A stretch of DNA of 64,000 nucleotides from Actinomadura rupiterrae. Lineage in GTDB: Bacteria; Actinomycetota; Actinomycetes; Streptosporangiales; Streptosporangiaceae. The stretch is taken from positions 310,001 through 374,000 of the forward strand of contig NZ_JAMZEA010000006.1 in the NCBI RefSeq assembly GCF_024172125.1, read 5' to 3'. Shown one piece after another: positions 23,723-31,109 of the stretch (positions within the stretch are counted from its first letter, which is position 1; the number at the start of each line of letters is the position of its first letter). Under the pieces are notes generated by a model. The model did no database searches. It was given only the letters and a program-made list of their open reading frames with translations, and was not told the origin of the DNA. The translations under genes and the position numbers were made by a program.

Positions 23723-24096
23723 GCGTCCTCCTCCGTCCGGGCGAGGACGTCGGCAACGGTCAGACCGTTCACAACCAGCTTCGCCGCGTGCTCGCGGGCC
23801 AGGTCGAGGGCGTCGGCAAGCGTGAACAGGTGGGCGTCCCGCCACGCGCCGAACGCGGCTTCGTAGGCCGCGCGGTCGGCCTCGGTCTCGGGCTCGTACC
23901 AGCCGAACGGGCCCTCGTAGCCAGGCGACCACTTCCCATCGCCGCCGAGCATCAGCAGGCCGTGCGACACCGACCACCGCTCGCCGCCCTGGTACTCGAC
24001 CGAGATCGTGAACGCGACGGCGTCCGGGTGGCCCTCGGGCAGGCGCGAGGCGGTGAAGCGGGCGGCGCAGACCCGGACGGCGGGGTCAGGTGGCAT
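23719..24096 (-). CDS. Hypothetical phage protein
   Basis: 125 residues: RVCAARFTASRLPEGHPDAV then AFTISVEYQGGERWSVSHGL, GYEGPFGWYEPETEADRAAYEA and helical ending. A beta-sheet half followed by helices. It is a recurring kind of early actinophage protein, no motif assigned. ATG start; its first bases overlap the end of a 52-residue gene upstream. Confidence 0.72.
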   Translation of the reverse strand: MPPDPAVRVCAARFTASRLPEGHPDAVAFTISVEYQGGERWSVSHGLLMLGGDGKWSPGYEGPFGWYEPETEADRAAYEAAFGAWRDAHLFTLADALDLAREHAAKLVVNGLTVADVLARTEEDA

Positions 24097-24244
24097 CGCG
24101 GGTCTCCAGGGCGGTGGGGCGGTCGGTGAGGCGCGGCGGCCAGTACAGGCCCGGCAGGTGCGGGTCGTGCGTCATGCGGGCGCGCCGCCAGCGGCCGGCG
24201 TGCAGGTGTTCGCGCCACTGGCGTGCCATCGGCGTTTCGGTCAT
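24086..24244 (-). CDS. Very small basic protein
   Basis: 52 residues: MTETPMARQWREHLHAGRWR then RARMTHDPHLPGLYWPPRLT. Aromatic and basic. It overlaps the following gene by 11 bases and the preceding gene by four bases (ATGA), filling what would otherwise be the only gap in this stretch of the operon. Coding potential is plausible but unproven. Confidence 0.5.
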   Translation of the reverse strand: MTETPMARQWREHLHAGRWRRARMTHDPHLPGLYWPPRLTDRPTALETRDAT

Positions 24245-24570
24245 CGGGGGTCCCTGGTGTCGGGGTGCTGAGGAGCTGCGAGGTACTCGGGCCCGGCCGG
24301 GGCGCGTTCGGTTTCCTGGCGGCGTTCGCGCAGAGCGGCGCGCGCCTCGGCGGCGCGGCGGTGGGCGAGGTCGGGGTCACGCGGCCCGGACGCGATGACC
24401 GCCTCGGCCGGACGCGGCACCGGACGCCAGCCCTCCTCGCACATGGCGGCGATGAACGCGGCGGCCCACGCGTCCGGGTCGGCGAGCGCGGCGACGTGCG
24501 CCACGCGGCGGGACAGCTCGCGCGTGGCGGCGTCCACGGCGCGCTGAAGCTCGGGGTCGCGGTCGGTCAC
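24241..24570 (-). CDS. Hypothetical helical protein
   Basis: 109 residues from GTG: TDRDPELQRAVDAATRELSR, RVAHVAALADPDAWAAAFIAAMCEEGWRP, then charged helix and Pro-rich tail. Almost wholly helical. Start and stop overlap neighbours. Function unknown. Confidence 0.68.
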   Translation of the reverse strand: MTDRDPELQRAVDAATRELSRRVAHVAALADPDAWAAAFIAAMCEEGWRPVPRPAEAVIASGPRDPDLAHRRAAEARAALRERRQETERAPAGPEYLAAPQHPDTRDPR

Positions 24571-24776
24571 GGTTCCTCCGGGACGAAGCGCGGCGGCCAC
24601 TCCCCCGGCCCGCCGAGCGGGCCGCGCGGCACCGCCCCGGCTGGGAGGACGCCGTAGCCGGTATGGCAGGACTCACCGGTGTGCCACCAGGCCCCGGACG
24701 GGCCGCGCTCGCCGGGGCCTCCGCAGAACGAGCAGTGGCCGGGCTTCATGACCTGGGCACGGCTGGGTTCGGTCAC
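24567..24776 (-). CDS. Small zinc-finger-like protein
   Basis: 69 residues from GTG: MKPGHCSFCGGPGERGPSGAW then WHTGESCHTGYGVLP and Pro-rich tail. HCxFCG plus a later Cys-His could bind zinc. GTGA overlaps on both sides. Function unknown. Confidence 0.6.
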   Translation of the reverse strand: MTEPSRAQVMKPGHCSFCGGPGERGPSGAWWHTGESCHTGYGVLPAGAVPRGPLGGPGEWPPRFVPEEP

Positions 24777-25015
24777 GTGATCACCTCGACGGGTTCCAGA
24801 CGTTCGAGGCGGCCCCGGATGAGGCACGGGTGGCCCGCACCGCCGTTCCAGCAGAAGATGCAGTTGAGCTGGCCTTCGATCAGAAGCGGGACGTGATCGT
24901 CGCAGAGCCGCATGGCGAAGACGTGCTCGTGCACGCATCCGCCGGTGCCGCGGTGGGTCGCTGGCGCGAAACACCGGCGGCCGTCCGACGTGGCGCTCTG
25001 GCACGGGCCCGTCAT
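24773..25015 (-). CDS. Zinc-finger-like protein
   Basis: 80 residues: MTGPCQSATSDGRRCFAPAT, HRGTGGCVHEHVFAMRLCDDH, QLNCIFCWNGGAGHPC. Seven Cys and several His residues suggest two zinc sites. Such CxxxxxxGxxCxxxAxH / CxxH / CxxC arrangements are common in actinobacterial small proteins. The ATG overlaps the upstream stop (ATGA). Function unknown. Confidence 0.66.
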   Translation of the reverse strand: MTGPCQSATSDGRRCFAPATHRGTGGCVHEHVFAMRLCDDHVPLLIEGQLNCIFCWNGGAGHPCLIRGRLERLEPVEVIT

Positions 25016-25320
25016 GACGGGCCTCGCCCGGCGCGCGCCGCCTCGTTGCCGGGGGTTCCGTGACCGCGCGGGATGCCCAGCGCGCGGCAGCAGTGCGCGC
25101 AGCGAGGGCGACTGAGCCGCGAGAACAGGCCGGGCCACGCCATGACCGTCGTGACGCCACAGCGGGCCGTAAGCGTCAGCTCGTTAAGGCGGAGCGCCTC
25201 GCAGGCGTCCTCGTCGTCGGGGTCAGGCGCTGTGGCGGGGACGGCGTGCAGCCGGTTCCGCGCCGCGAAGGTCGTTAGCCACCAGTGGCCGTGGTTGTCG
25301 GCCGTGGGCATCGCGGTCAC
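25012..25320 (-). CDS. Hypothetical protein with CxxCC motif
   Basis: 102 residues from GTG: TAMPTADNHGHWWLTTFAAR, ACEALRLNELTLTARCGVTT, RPRCAHCCRALGIPRGHGTP. The N-terminal His/Trp segment and C-terminal Cys cluster may bind metal. Starts and stops overlap neighbours. No family recognised. Confidence 0.62.
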   Translation of the reverse strand: MTAMPTADNHGHWWLTTFAARNRLHAVPATAPDPDDEDACEALRLNELTLTARCGVTTVMAWPGLFSRLSRPRCAHCCRALGIPRGHGTPGNEAARAGRGPS

Positions 25321-25673
25321 GTCGGCTCCTCGGCCGCGATCTCCAGCAGCACGGCCGCGTGGCAGTGGTCGGGCTGTCCGGGCTCGGGCAGCGGGCACCA
25401 GCAGGCGAGGTCGTGGCCGGCCAGCTCGCGGCGGACGTCCTCCACGTCGAAGTCGAGGCGGCCGTCGAGCAAGTCCTCGCGGTACCGGCGGGCGGCGACG
25501 CCGCGCGCCTCGCCGGGCGCGCACCAGACCTCCTGGTGCCACTGGTTCCGGACCGTCCGGCTGCTGACGGCGCGCCAGGGGTTGCCCCACTTGGTACCGC
25601 GTCCGACGTAGATCGCTCCCTCGGCCAGGCGCGAACCGCGCGTGCGTTTCCGCTGGATGCGCTTCGCGCTCAC
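25317..25673 (-). CDS. DUF4326 family protein
   Basis: 118 residues from GTG. Strong DUF4326 signature: IYVGRGTKWGNPWRA near residue 22 and LAGHDLACWCPLPEPGQPDH then CHAAVLLEIA near the end. The family is frequent in phages and plasmids; it is predicted to be enzymatic or nucleic-acid related but its reaction is not known. The N-terminus is very basic (KRIQRKRTRGSR). Part of the coupled early operon. Confidence 0.92.
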   Translation of the reverse strand: MSAKRIQRKRTRGSRLAEGAIYVGRGTKWGNPWRAVSSRTVRNQWHQEVWCAPGEARGVAARRYREDLLDGRLDFDVEDVRRELAGHDLACWCPLPEPGQPDHCHAAVLLEIAAEEPT

Positions 25674-25858
25674 GTGTGCTCCCGGCGGTCGTCGAGGTCG
25701 GGGATGTGCTGGCCGGTCGCGGCGTGGTACTGCCGGTCGCAGTAGGCCAGCTGGTCGCGGAGCAGCTTCTGTTCGGCGCGCAGGGCGCGGACCATGCGGC
25801 GGCGGGCGCGCTCGTCGAGCACGCGGCACCACCAGGCGTCGAGACGATCGATGATCAT
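25670..25858 (-). CDS. Small helical protein
   Basis: 62 residues: MIIDRLDAWWCRVLDERARR then RMVRALRAEQKLLRDQLAYCDRQYHAATGQ. Predicted as a coiled-coil, charged. The ATG overlaps the replisome-organiser stop (ATGA), which favours this start over one nine codons upstream. Function unknown. Confidence 0.66.
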   Translation of the reverse strand: MIIDRLDAWWCRVLDERARRRMVRALRAEQKLLRDQLAYCDRQYHAATGQHIPDLDDRREHT

Positions 25859-26463
25859 GCGGTGTCCTCTCGGAGCGGATGGCATTCAGGGCAGCGGGCC
25901 ACGCGGCCGTCGTCGAGTTCGATCTGGCGTTTCACGTCGTCGCTGCACTGGCCGCACCACGGCGGCACGGCGCGCCCGGCCGGACCCGTGGGTCCGGTCC
26001 GGCCGGGCGCGCCGCGCGCTCGGGGCCGGTCCCCGGCCCCGCTTCCTTCGGGGCGGGGCGGGGACGGGGCATCGTCTTGAGACGCGTCTATAGACGCGTC
26101 TCTGTCCACAGGTTTTTCCACAGGGCCGTTCTTGCGCTTGTCCAACCAGCGACGCTGCCGCTCGGCCTTGGCGACTCGGCCCTTCTCTACCTTCGAGCGG
26201 GACGGCTGGAACTCCAGGTAGTCGTGGATGAGCCAGCCGCCGTCCACCCGACGCCAGAGTCCCGACCTGCACAGCTCATCGACGAACTTGTCCGGCCGCC
26301 GCATCCTTGCCACCATGCGCAGCTCTGCTGCCGAGATCCGACCATCGGTCAGATTCCTAGCGGACCAGCAGATGGCTGACACGTGGAGCCGGAAGGCGGC
26401 GTCCGACAATCCGTCGATTTTGCGGTGGATCGGGAACTGGTCATCGAAGCGGACCCAGGGCAC
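25855..26463 (-). CDS. Phage replisome organiser / replication initiator-like
   Basis: 202 residues. The N-terminal 80 residues read MPWVRFDDQFPIHRKIDGLS, DAAFRLHVSAICWSARNLTDG, VDELCRSGLWRRVDGGWLIHDYLEFQPSR, a winged-helix module found at the N-terminus of actinophage replication initiators. A basic linker (KVEKGRVAKAERQRRWLDKRK) and disordered acidic/Pro/Gly region follow, then a C-terminal zinc ribbon (WCGQCSDD ... CPEC). It probably binds origin DNA and recruits helicase. A gap of about 40 bases separates it from the upstream gene. Confidence 0.83.
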   Translation of the reverse strand: MPWVRFDDQFPIHRKIDGLSDAAFRLHVSAICWSARNLTDGRISAAELRMVARMRRPDKFVDELCRSGLWRRVDGGWLIHDYLEFQPSRSKVEKGRVAKAERQRRWLDKRKNGPVEKPVDRDASIDASQDDAPSPPRPEGSGAGDRPRARGAPGRTGPTGPAGRAVPPWCGQCSDDVKRQIELDDGRVARCPECHPLREDTA

Positions 26464-26505
26464 CTACGGCCTCCTTCCTGTGCTGTCAGGGGGCACTCGG
26501 CCCGG

Positions 26506-27306
26506 CTATCGGGCTGTCGGGTACTCGTCGGGCAGCGTCATGCCGGGGCGGCCGTTGACGAGGTTGGGCTTGAGGTGGACCTTGCAGCCCGCCTTACGGG
26601 CCTGCGCGACGATCCGCGCGACCCACTCCAGCGGCGGCGCGAACGCCGGGACGGCGCCGTCCGGCTGCCGGGTCCCGGTCTGCGCGCCGATCACCACCCA
26701 GTCGAAGACGCTGAGGTCGGTGAACTCCAGCGGCTCACGCAGCGGCTCCAGGGACAGCCACTTCACCGCCCCGCCGTCGAGGTGCCGGAACGCGTCCTCG
26801 GCGATCCGGACGCGCTTCTGCTCGTCCACTGAGGTGCCGACCCATGCCGTGGGCGGCAGGTCCAGGCCGACGTAGCGGGCGGGGAACTTGGTGAGCAGGA
26901 TGTACTGCCACCAGGGCGCGCCCGCCATCGCCTCGTGCACGGCCGTGATCCACTCGTCCGGCACCCACCGGCCGTACAGGTCGGCCATGGAGCACACGAA
27001 CACCCGCTGCCACGCCGGGTCGCCCTGGTGCCTGGCCGGGACGCTGGTGTTGACCGGGGCGGCGAGCCGCTCCTCGTGGAACAGCGGCGTGAACCCGGCG
27101 GGAAAGGCGTTCGGGAACCGCGTGGCGATCGCACGCGCGTAGCAGTAGTCGCACCCGTGCAGGCAGCCGGTGACCGGGTTCCAGCTCCACTTCGCCCACG
27201 AGATCCCGGCGCCGGTCTGCGGGGTGAACTTGGCCTTCCCGGACGGCCTCGGGTAGGCGACCTCCCGACCGTCGTGGGTGCGCAGGGTCACCAGTGTGCG
27301 GGCCAT
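26506..27306 (-). CDS. DUF5131 / phage Gp37-type radical-SAM-like protein
   Basis: 266 residues. Near residue 45, SWNPVTGCLHGCDYCYARAIA holds a CxxxCxxC cluster typical of radical-SAM iron-sulfur binding. The rest follows DUF5131: FVCSMADLYGRWVPDEWI, YILLTKFPARYVGL, AWVGTSVDEQKRV, WLSLEPLREPLEF and WVVIGAQTG. The family is common in phages; its substrate is unknown. The ATG at 27,306 overlaps the upstream stop; GTG at 27,309 would add one residue. Confidence 0.92.
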   Translation of the reverse strand: MARTLVTLRTHDGREVAYPRPSGKAKFTPQTGAGISWAKWSWNPVTGCLHGCDYCYARAIATRFPNAFPAGFTPLFHEERLAAPVNTSVPARHQGDPAWQRVFVCSMADLYGRWVPDEWITAVHEAMAGAPWWQYILLTKFPARYVGLDLPPTAWVGTSVDEQKRVRIAEDAFRHLDGGAVKWLSLEPLREPLEFTDLSVFDWVVIGAQTGTRQPDGAVPAFAPPLEWVARIVAQARKAGCKVHLKPNLVNGRPGMTLPDEYPTAR

Positions 27307-27500
27307 CACGCTCCTCCTTCTGCGGCGTCCGTGCCGCGTGCGGACCGCAGAAGGTCGCGGTCGGGTGGGGTGAGGTAGGCGGCGTGCAGCGTCCTGATCA
27401 GCCGCCGCATCAGCTCCACCACGCTGGGGTCGCCCGGCGGGTCGGGGCGGGCGCGCTCGGCCTCCAGCAGCCGGATCCGCGCGTCGAGTTCGTCGGTCAT
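27306..27500 (-). CDS. Small helical protein
   Basis: 64 residues: MTDELDARIRLLEAERARPD then VVELMRRLIRTLHAAYLTPPDRDLLRSARG. Predicted coiled-coil plus helix. ATGA overlaps on both sides. It may be a partner of the DUF5131 or WhiB-like protein. Function unknown. Confidence 0.66.
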   Translation of the reverse strand: MTDELDARIRLLEAERARPDPPGDPSVVELMRRLIRTLHAAYLTPPDRDLLRSARGTDAAEGGA

Positions 27501-27967
27501 CGCTGCCGCCGGTACTGCTGCTTGGCCTTGTACTCGCACTTCTTGCACGCCGAGGCCCGGCCGTCGCGGGTGGTCTTGTTGCGGTAGAACTCGTCCAGCG
27601 CCTTGAATTCGCCGCAGCGGGTGCACTCCTTGAGGTCGATCGGGGCGGGCACCGCCTCCTGCGGCTCGGCCTCGGCCCCGGTCCGTCCCATCGCCCGGCG
27701 CACGGCGCGGCGCTCCAGCTCGGTCAGGCCGCCGATCATCCCGCCGGGGTCGGGGTGGGCGTAGGTGCCCAGCCCCAGCCCCCAGGCGCGGCACGGCCGC
27801 CAGACGGGGCATCGTGCGCACAGGGCGCGGGCGAGTTTCACTCCCGCCGTGCTGGTGGCCTCCAGGAGCTGCGGATGGTCCCGGCACAGGCCGCGCAGGT
27901 CCCAGTCGCCCATGCCCGGCGGGGCCTGAGTGACGGCGACGGTGCCGGGAACTGCGGGGTCCGTCAT
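27497..27967 (-). CDS. WhiB-like regulator fused to a C-terminal zinc ribbon
   Basis: 156 residues. Residues 20-95 have the WhiB arrangement: GLCRDHPQLLEA, ALCARCPVWRPCRAWGLG (CxxCxxxxxC), and GGMIGGLTELERRAV, close to the WhiB G(V/I)WGG-T turn, but with MIGG in place of VWGG. WhiB proteins bind a 4Fe-4S cluster and regulate transcription through sigma factors. Residues 110-156 add CTRCGEFKALDEFYRNKTTRD and CKKCEYKAKQQYRRQR, a zinc ribbon like that preceding endonuclease VII domains. Phage WhiB proteins are known (mycobacteriophage TM4). The fusion is uncommon. Confidence 0.88.
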   Translation of the reverse strand: MTDPAVPGTVAVTQAPPGMGDWDLRGLCRDHPQLLEATSTAGVKLARALCARCPVWRPCRAWGLGLGTYAHPDPGGMIGGLTELERRAVRRAMGRTGAEAEPQEAVPAPIDLKECTRCGEFKALDEFYRNKTTRDGRASACKKCEYKAKQQYRRQR

Positions 27968-28533
27968 GCGGTGGCCTCCTTCCGGGGCCGGCCGACGCCC
28001 GGCTCGCCGGGCTCCCACCGGTAGGTGGTGCGCCAGTAGACGCCGATGCGGCAGGCGGCGGACCAGCGGGACAGTTCCGCGGCGCGCGCCGCGAGGTAGG
28101 CGCGGCGCAGGTCCCTGTGCTCGTCGCACCACCGCCGGAAGGTGGCAGACGCCACGCAGTCGGCATGCGCGCACACCGGAGGCGGAGTGGGCGGGGCGAT
28201 GTGGCGGCGGACGGTCTGCGGGGTGACGCCGACGCGCGTGGCGACCTCCTCGACCGACAGGCCGCCCTCGATCAGCCAGGCGCAGTCCTCGCGGATCGCT
28301 GCCGTCCGGGCCCGGCCTCTTCGCGGGGCGGGTGGATCGGCCTCGGGGTCGGCACCGGCGCGGTACCAGCGGAAGTAGCAGGCACTGCACCATCCGCGTT
28401 GGGGCCTGCCCGGACACGGCTCGCCGCAGTTGCCGCAGGCAGGCCGATCGCCAGGCGCGCGGCGAAGGGTGCCCACCCCGGCCGCTCCCCTCGCTGCGGC
28501 GGCCGGGGTGGGGTCTGTGAAGGCGGCGGTCAC
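27964..28533 (-). CDS. Zinc-ribbon and HTH DNA-binding protein
   Basis: 189 residues from GTG. CGNCGEPCPGRPQRGWCSACYFRWYRAG is a four-Cys zinc ribbon of the type seen in actinobacterial HTH proteins. ECAWLIEG-like helix then LSVEEVATRVGVTPQTVRRHI is an HTH, followed by a second Cys/His cluster (CAHADCVASATFRRWCDEH) and a basic C-terminus (VGRPRKEATA). Likely a sequence-specific DNA-binding protein. It precedes and overlaps the WhiB-like gene, so the pair may regulate together. Confidence 0.82.
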   Translation of the reverse strand: MTAAFTDPTPAAAARGAAGVGTLRRAPGDRPACGNCGEPCPGRPQRGWCSACYFRWYRAGADPEADPPAPRRGRARTAAIREDCAWLIEGGLSVEEVATRVGVTPQTVRRHIAPPTPPPVCAHADCVASATFRRWCDEHRDLRRAYLAARAAELSRWSAACRIGVYWRTTYRWEPGEPGVGRPRKEATA

Positions 28534-28694
28534 GAGGCCGTCCAGCCATCGGGTAGCCGGTAGCGGCCGGTCCTGCGCCACTCCCGTTTGCACGCGGCGT
28601 GCGCCTTGCGGCAGGCGTCGCAGAGCGGCTGGCCGCGGCGTCGGTGCCGCATGATGGCGGCGGGCGTGCCGCACGGCTTCAGCGGGCGGGTCAC
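28530..28694 (-). CDS. CGT..CxxC mini-protein (isolated family member)
   Basis: 54 residues from GTG: TRPLKPCGTPAAIMRHRRRG then QPLCDACRKAHAACKREWRR. This is the shortest member of the family with PCGTxAAY-x-RHxRxGxxPCxxCRxA that occurs as a tandem array at 30,143-31,761. The three Cys and the His suggest a zinc knuckle. GTGA overlaps. Confidence 0.72.
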   Translation of the reverse strand: MTRPLKPCGTPAAIMRHRRRGQPLCDACRKAHAACKREWRRTGRYRLPDGWTAS

Positions 28695-28891
28695 GTTGCC
28701 TCCTCGCCGGGTTCGGACGGCGGAGGGCGCAGGCCGCCCTCGCGCACGGCGGCCGCAGCCCGCCGCGCGTCGATCTCGCCGAGGCCGTCGCGCCGGACCC
28801 GCTCGACGCGCTCGCGCGCCTCTGCCCAGCAGATGGCGGCGACGGCGGTGGCCAGCGCGGCGAGCGGGATCAGGGACAGCAGCGTCGTCAT
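28691..28891 (-). CDS. Small N-terminally anchored membrane protein
   Basis: 66 residues. The N-terminal segment MTTLLSLIPLAALATAVAAI is hydrophobic and followed by a charged cytoplasmic-type helix (EARERVERVRRDGLGEIDAR). One membrane segment, coiled-coil tail. Start overlaps the upstream gene. Function unknown. Confidence 0.7.
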   Translation of the reverse strand: MTTLLSLIPLAALATAVAAICWAEARERVERVRRDGLGEIDARRAAAAVREGGLRPPPSEPGEEAT

Positions 28892-29517
28892 GAAGCGCCG
28901 CCCGTCCGGACCGGCATGATGATCGCGTTGAAGCCGTCCGGGCCATGGAGCACCACCGGCTTGTGCGCCGTGAGGAACGAGATCCTGATCGGTTCGACGA
29001 TGTGCCCGCGAGCCGTGATGGCCCGGGAGACCCTCGCCATGAAGTGCGGGCTGAGGTGCACCTCGTGCGCGTAGGTCTTGGGGTCGATCTCGGACCAGCC
29101 GTCGAGCATCTTCTGGTAGTCGGGGAAGCCGTCGAACTCGGGCGGCGTGAAGGTGATCGAGGTCTCGAACTCCTCGAACTCGCCGAGGAACCGGGCGGTG
29201 ACGCGGCCCTCGACGCGAGCGAAGGAGACCATGCCCATGACGGGCTTGCGGGCCGTGCCCTTGGGAACCATCGTCAGCAGGCGGCGCGCGATATGCGCCG
29301 GGATGAGCAGGCCGTACGGCTCGCCGGTGACCTTCACGTGCTCCCAGTACAGGGTGTACCGGTCGGTCGCGGCGAACTCGATACCGTCATCGATCACCTT
29401 GACCTGCACGTTCTCTAGCGCGGGCCACGTGCCGGTGCGATCGGTGAAGGCAAGCGCAGTCGTGAGCGCGCGCCGCAGAACGATCGCCTCGATGGTGAAC
29501 TCGGTCGGCTCGGTCAT
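28888..29517 (-). CDS. DNA polymerase III beta sliding-clamp-like protein
   Basis: 209 residues. Features of the clamp fold: TWPALENVQVKVIDDGIEF, AATDRYTLYWEHVKVTG (the TDRxxL phrase is diagnostic of beta clamps), LLIPAHIARRLLTMVPKG, FPDYQKMLDGW (FPDY..L is conserved) and a C-terminal strand ending AIIMPVRTG. About half the length of a bacterial DnaN (about 370), so it has fewer domains and may form a higher-order oligomer or a decoy. It probably supports phage DNA synthesis. ATG start overlaps the upstream gene. Confidence 0.85.
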   Translation of the reverse strand: MTEPTEFTIEAIVLRRALTTALAFTDRTGTWPALENVQVKVIDDGIEFAATDRYTLYWEHVKVTGEPYGLLIPAHIARRLLTMVPKGTARKPVMGMVSFARVEGRVTARFLGEFEEFETSITFTPPEFDGFPDYQKMLDGWSEIDPKTYAHEVHLSPHFMARVSRAITARGHIVEPIRISFLTAHKPVVLHGPDGFNAIIMPVRTGGAS

Positions 29518-29618
29518 GCCGCGTGTCCCTTCAGGTGGCGGGCAGGGTAGGTGTCGCGGCGGGCCAGCCACAGCGCCCACGCGGCGCGCAGGCGGCCGAC
29601 CCGGACGGGCTCACGCAT
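29514..29618 (-). CDS. Very small basic peptide
   Basis: 34 residues: MREPVRVGRLRAAWALWLAR then RDTYPARHLKGHAA. Basic amphipathic helix. It sits exactly between two genes, with an 8-base overlap upstream and ATGA overlap with the clamp-like gene. Similar short RxxWAxWLARRD peptides occur in actinophage operons in my judgement, but expression is unproven. Confidence 0.48.
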   Translation of the reverse strand: MREPVRVGRLRAAWALWLARRDTYPARHLKGHAA

Positions 29619-30150
29619 CGCTCTCACCGCCGTCCTCGGGTGCGGGATGAAACCGGCCGGCGGGCGGCTCACCCCCGTCCGGGGTGGTCGTCTCGGGCAG
29701 CTCGCGGGAGGCCCCGGCGGTGTGGATCGCCTCGGCGCGCTGGGTCTCGTCGGCGTAGCCGAGCGCGGCGGCGGCGTGGCAGACGCACTCGCAGCCGTCG
29801 CCGGTGCACATGCCGTGCGCGCCGTGCGCGCACGGGTCCTCGTCCGCGAGCGTCGGCGGCACCTGCGCCGGTGCCTGGGTACCGGGCAGGAGCGCGGCGG
29901 GGATGGTGAGGTGCTCCTCACCCGCCAGCAGCACGGCCATGCGCAGGTAGCGGCGGGCGTCGTCGCGGGCGGTGGTGAGTTCGCGGCCGAGGTCGGCGTG
30001 CCGGCCGCGCAGTTCGCCGAGGGCCTTCTCGTACTGCGCGATTTCGGGGTCGATCAGTGCCTGAGCGGCGGTGATCTCGGCGCACCGGTCGTGGCGGCCC
30101 TGCGCGGCGCGGAGGGCTTCGAGGATCGGGGTGGGGAGGGGTTCAGTCAT
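29611..30150 (-). CDS. Hypothetical coiled-coil protein with Cys cluster
   Basis: 179 residues. Residues 1-75 are helical with heptads (EIAQYEKALGELRGRHADLGREL); residues 105-130 hold CAHGAHGMCTGDGCECVCHA, a five-Cys, three-His cluster likely binding zinc; the C-terminus is acidic and Pro-rich. Overlaps the next upstream gene by eight bases. Function unknown. Confidence 0.7.
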   Translation of the reverse strand: MTEPLPTPILEALRAAQGRHDRCAEITAAQALIDPEIAQYEKALGELRGRHADLGRELTTARDDARRYLRMAVLLAGEEHLTIPAALLPGTQAPAQVPPTLADEDPCAHGAHGMCTGDGCECVCHAAAALGYADETQRAEAIHTAGASRELPETTTPDGGEPPAGRFHPAPEDGGESDA

Positions 30151-30370
30151 CGTCGGTCTCCTGGCTGCGGGCCAGCTCGGTCCGGTAGAGGGCGTCGTAC
30201 TCGGCGGCGTGGCGCTCTGCCAGCGCCTTCAGCGCCCGGTGCCGTGCGCTGCCGGTGGGCCTGATGTAGGCGGCGTTGGCCTGGCGGCACGGCTCGCAGG
30301 GCTGCTCACCGCGCCGCTTGTGGCGCTTGTAGGCGGCGCGCGTGCCGCAGGGCTGCAAGGTGCGGCTCAC
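30143..30370 (-). CDS. CGT..CxxC mini-protein, array copy 1
   Basis: 75 residues: SRTLQPCGTRAAYKRHKRRG, EQPCEPCRQANAAYIRPTGS, then a helix (HRALKALAERHAAEYDALYR). The motif PCGTRAAYxRHxRRGExPCxxCRxA may form a zinc knuckle. One helical LAxxxxxEYxxLyxxE module follows. First of five adjacent homologues; GTG start overlaps copy 2. Confidence 0.82.
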   Translation of the reverse strand: MSRTLQPCGTRAAYKRHKRRGEQPCEPCRQANAAYIRPTGSARHRALKALAERHAAEYDALYRTELARSQETDDD

Positions 30371-30747
30371 CGGGACTCCTGGTCGGCCGGGGGGTTCATG
30401 CGGCGCGCCTCGGCGGCGAGTTCGGCGGCCAGCAGCGGCGCGTACCGCTCCGGCAGGGTCCGCGCCAGCTCGGCCATGGCGCGTCTGCGGGAGCGCTGGT
30501 AGACCCCTCCGCTCCGGCTGGTGACGCCATCGGCGGCGAAGTGCTCGGCCTCCAGCCGCGCGAACATCTCCGGGAAGGTGCGCGCCAGCCTGGTCAACGC
30601 GCGGTTGCGGGCGCGCTGGTAGCCGCCGCGCTTGGCGTAGACGTAGGCGGACTTGGCTTTGCGGCACGCTTCGTCGATCGGCTGGCCGTGGCGTCGGTGG
30701 CGCTCATAGGCGGCGCGGGTGCCGCACGGCCGCAGGTCGCTGCTCAT
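30367..30747 (-). CDS. CGT..CxxC mini-protein, array copy 2 (two helical modules)
   Basis: 126 residues: MSSDLRPCGTRAAYERHRRH, GQPIDEACRKAKSAYVYAKR. Note ID replaces PC of the first CxxC position, so one zinc ligand is lost here. Two successive helical modules follow: RALTRLARTFPEMFARLEAEHFAADG and RAMAELARTLPERYAPLLAAEL. The internal duplication suggests module shuffling. Confidence 0.82.
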   Translation of the reverse strand: MSSDLRPCGTRAAYERHRRHGQPIDEACRKAKSAYVYAKRGGYQRARNRALTRLARTFPEMFARLEAEHFAADGVTSRSGGVYQRSRRRAMAELARTLPERYAPLLAAELAAEARRMNPPADQESR

Positions 30748-31109
30748 CGGGGCTCCTGGCGGGTGGCGACGGGGTGCGCCTCGGCGGCGAGTTCGGCGGC
30801 CAGCAGGTCGGCGTATTCGGTGGGCAGCAGCCGGGCCAGCTCGGACTTGGCGCGGCGGTGGGCCCGCTGGTAGGCCGGGCCACTGCGGGTGGTGACGCCG
30901 TCGGCGGCGAACTCGCGGATCTCCAGGGCTGCGAACGCGTCCGGATGCGCGTGGGCGAGCCGGGTCAGCGCACGGGTGCGTGCGCGCTGCGCTTCGCCGT
31001 GTCTGGCGTAGGTGTGGGCGCTGTTGACCTTCCGGCAGGCGTCGCACGGCCGTTCGCCATGCCTGATGTGCCGCTGGTAGCCGGACGTGGTGCCGCACGG
31101 GGCGCTCAC
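30744..31109 (-). CDS. CGT..CxxC mini-protein, array copy 3 (two helical modules)
   Basis: 121 residues from GTG: SAPCGTTSGYQRHIRHGERP, CDACRKVNSAHTYARHGEAQ, then RALTRLAHAHPDAFAALEIRE, FAADGVTTRSGPAYQRAHRR, AKSELARLLPTEYADLLAAE. Very close in design to copy 2, including the FAADGVT(S/T)RSG linker, so the two are recent duplicates that have since diverged. Confidence 0.82.
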   Translation of the reverse strand: MSAPCGTTSGYQRHIRHGERPCDACRKVNSAHTYARHGEAQRARTRALTRLAHAHPDAFAALEIREFAADGVTTRSGPAYQRAHRRAKSELARLLPTEYADLLAAELAAEAHPVATRQEPR

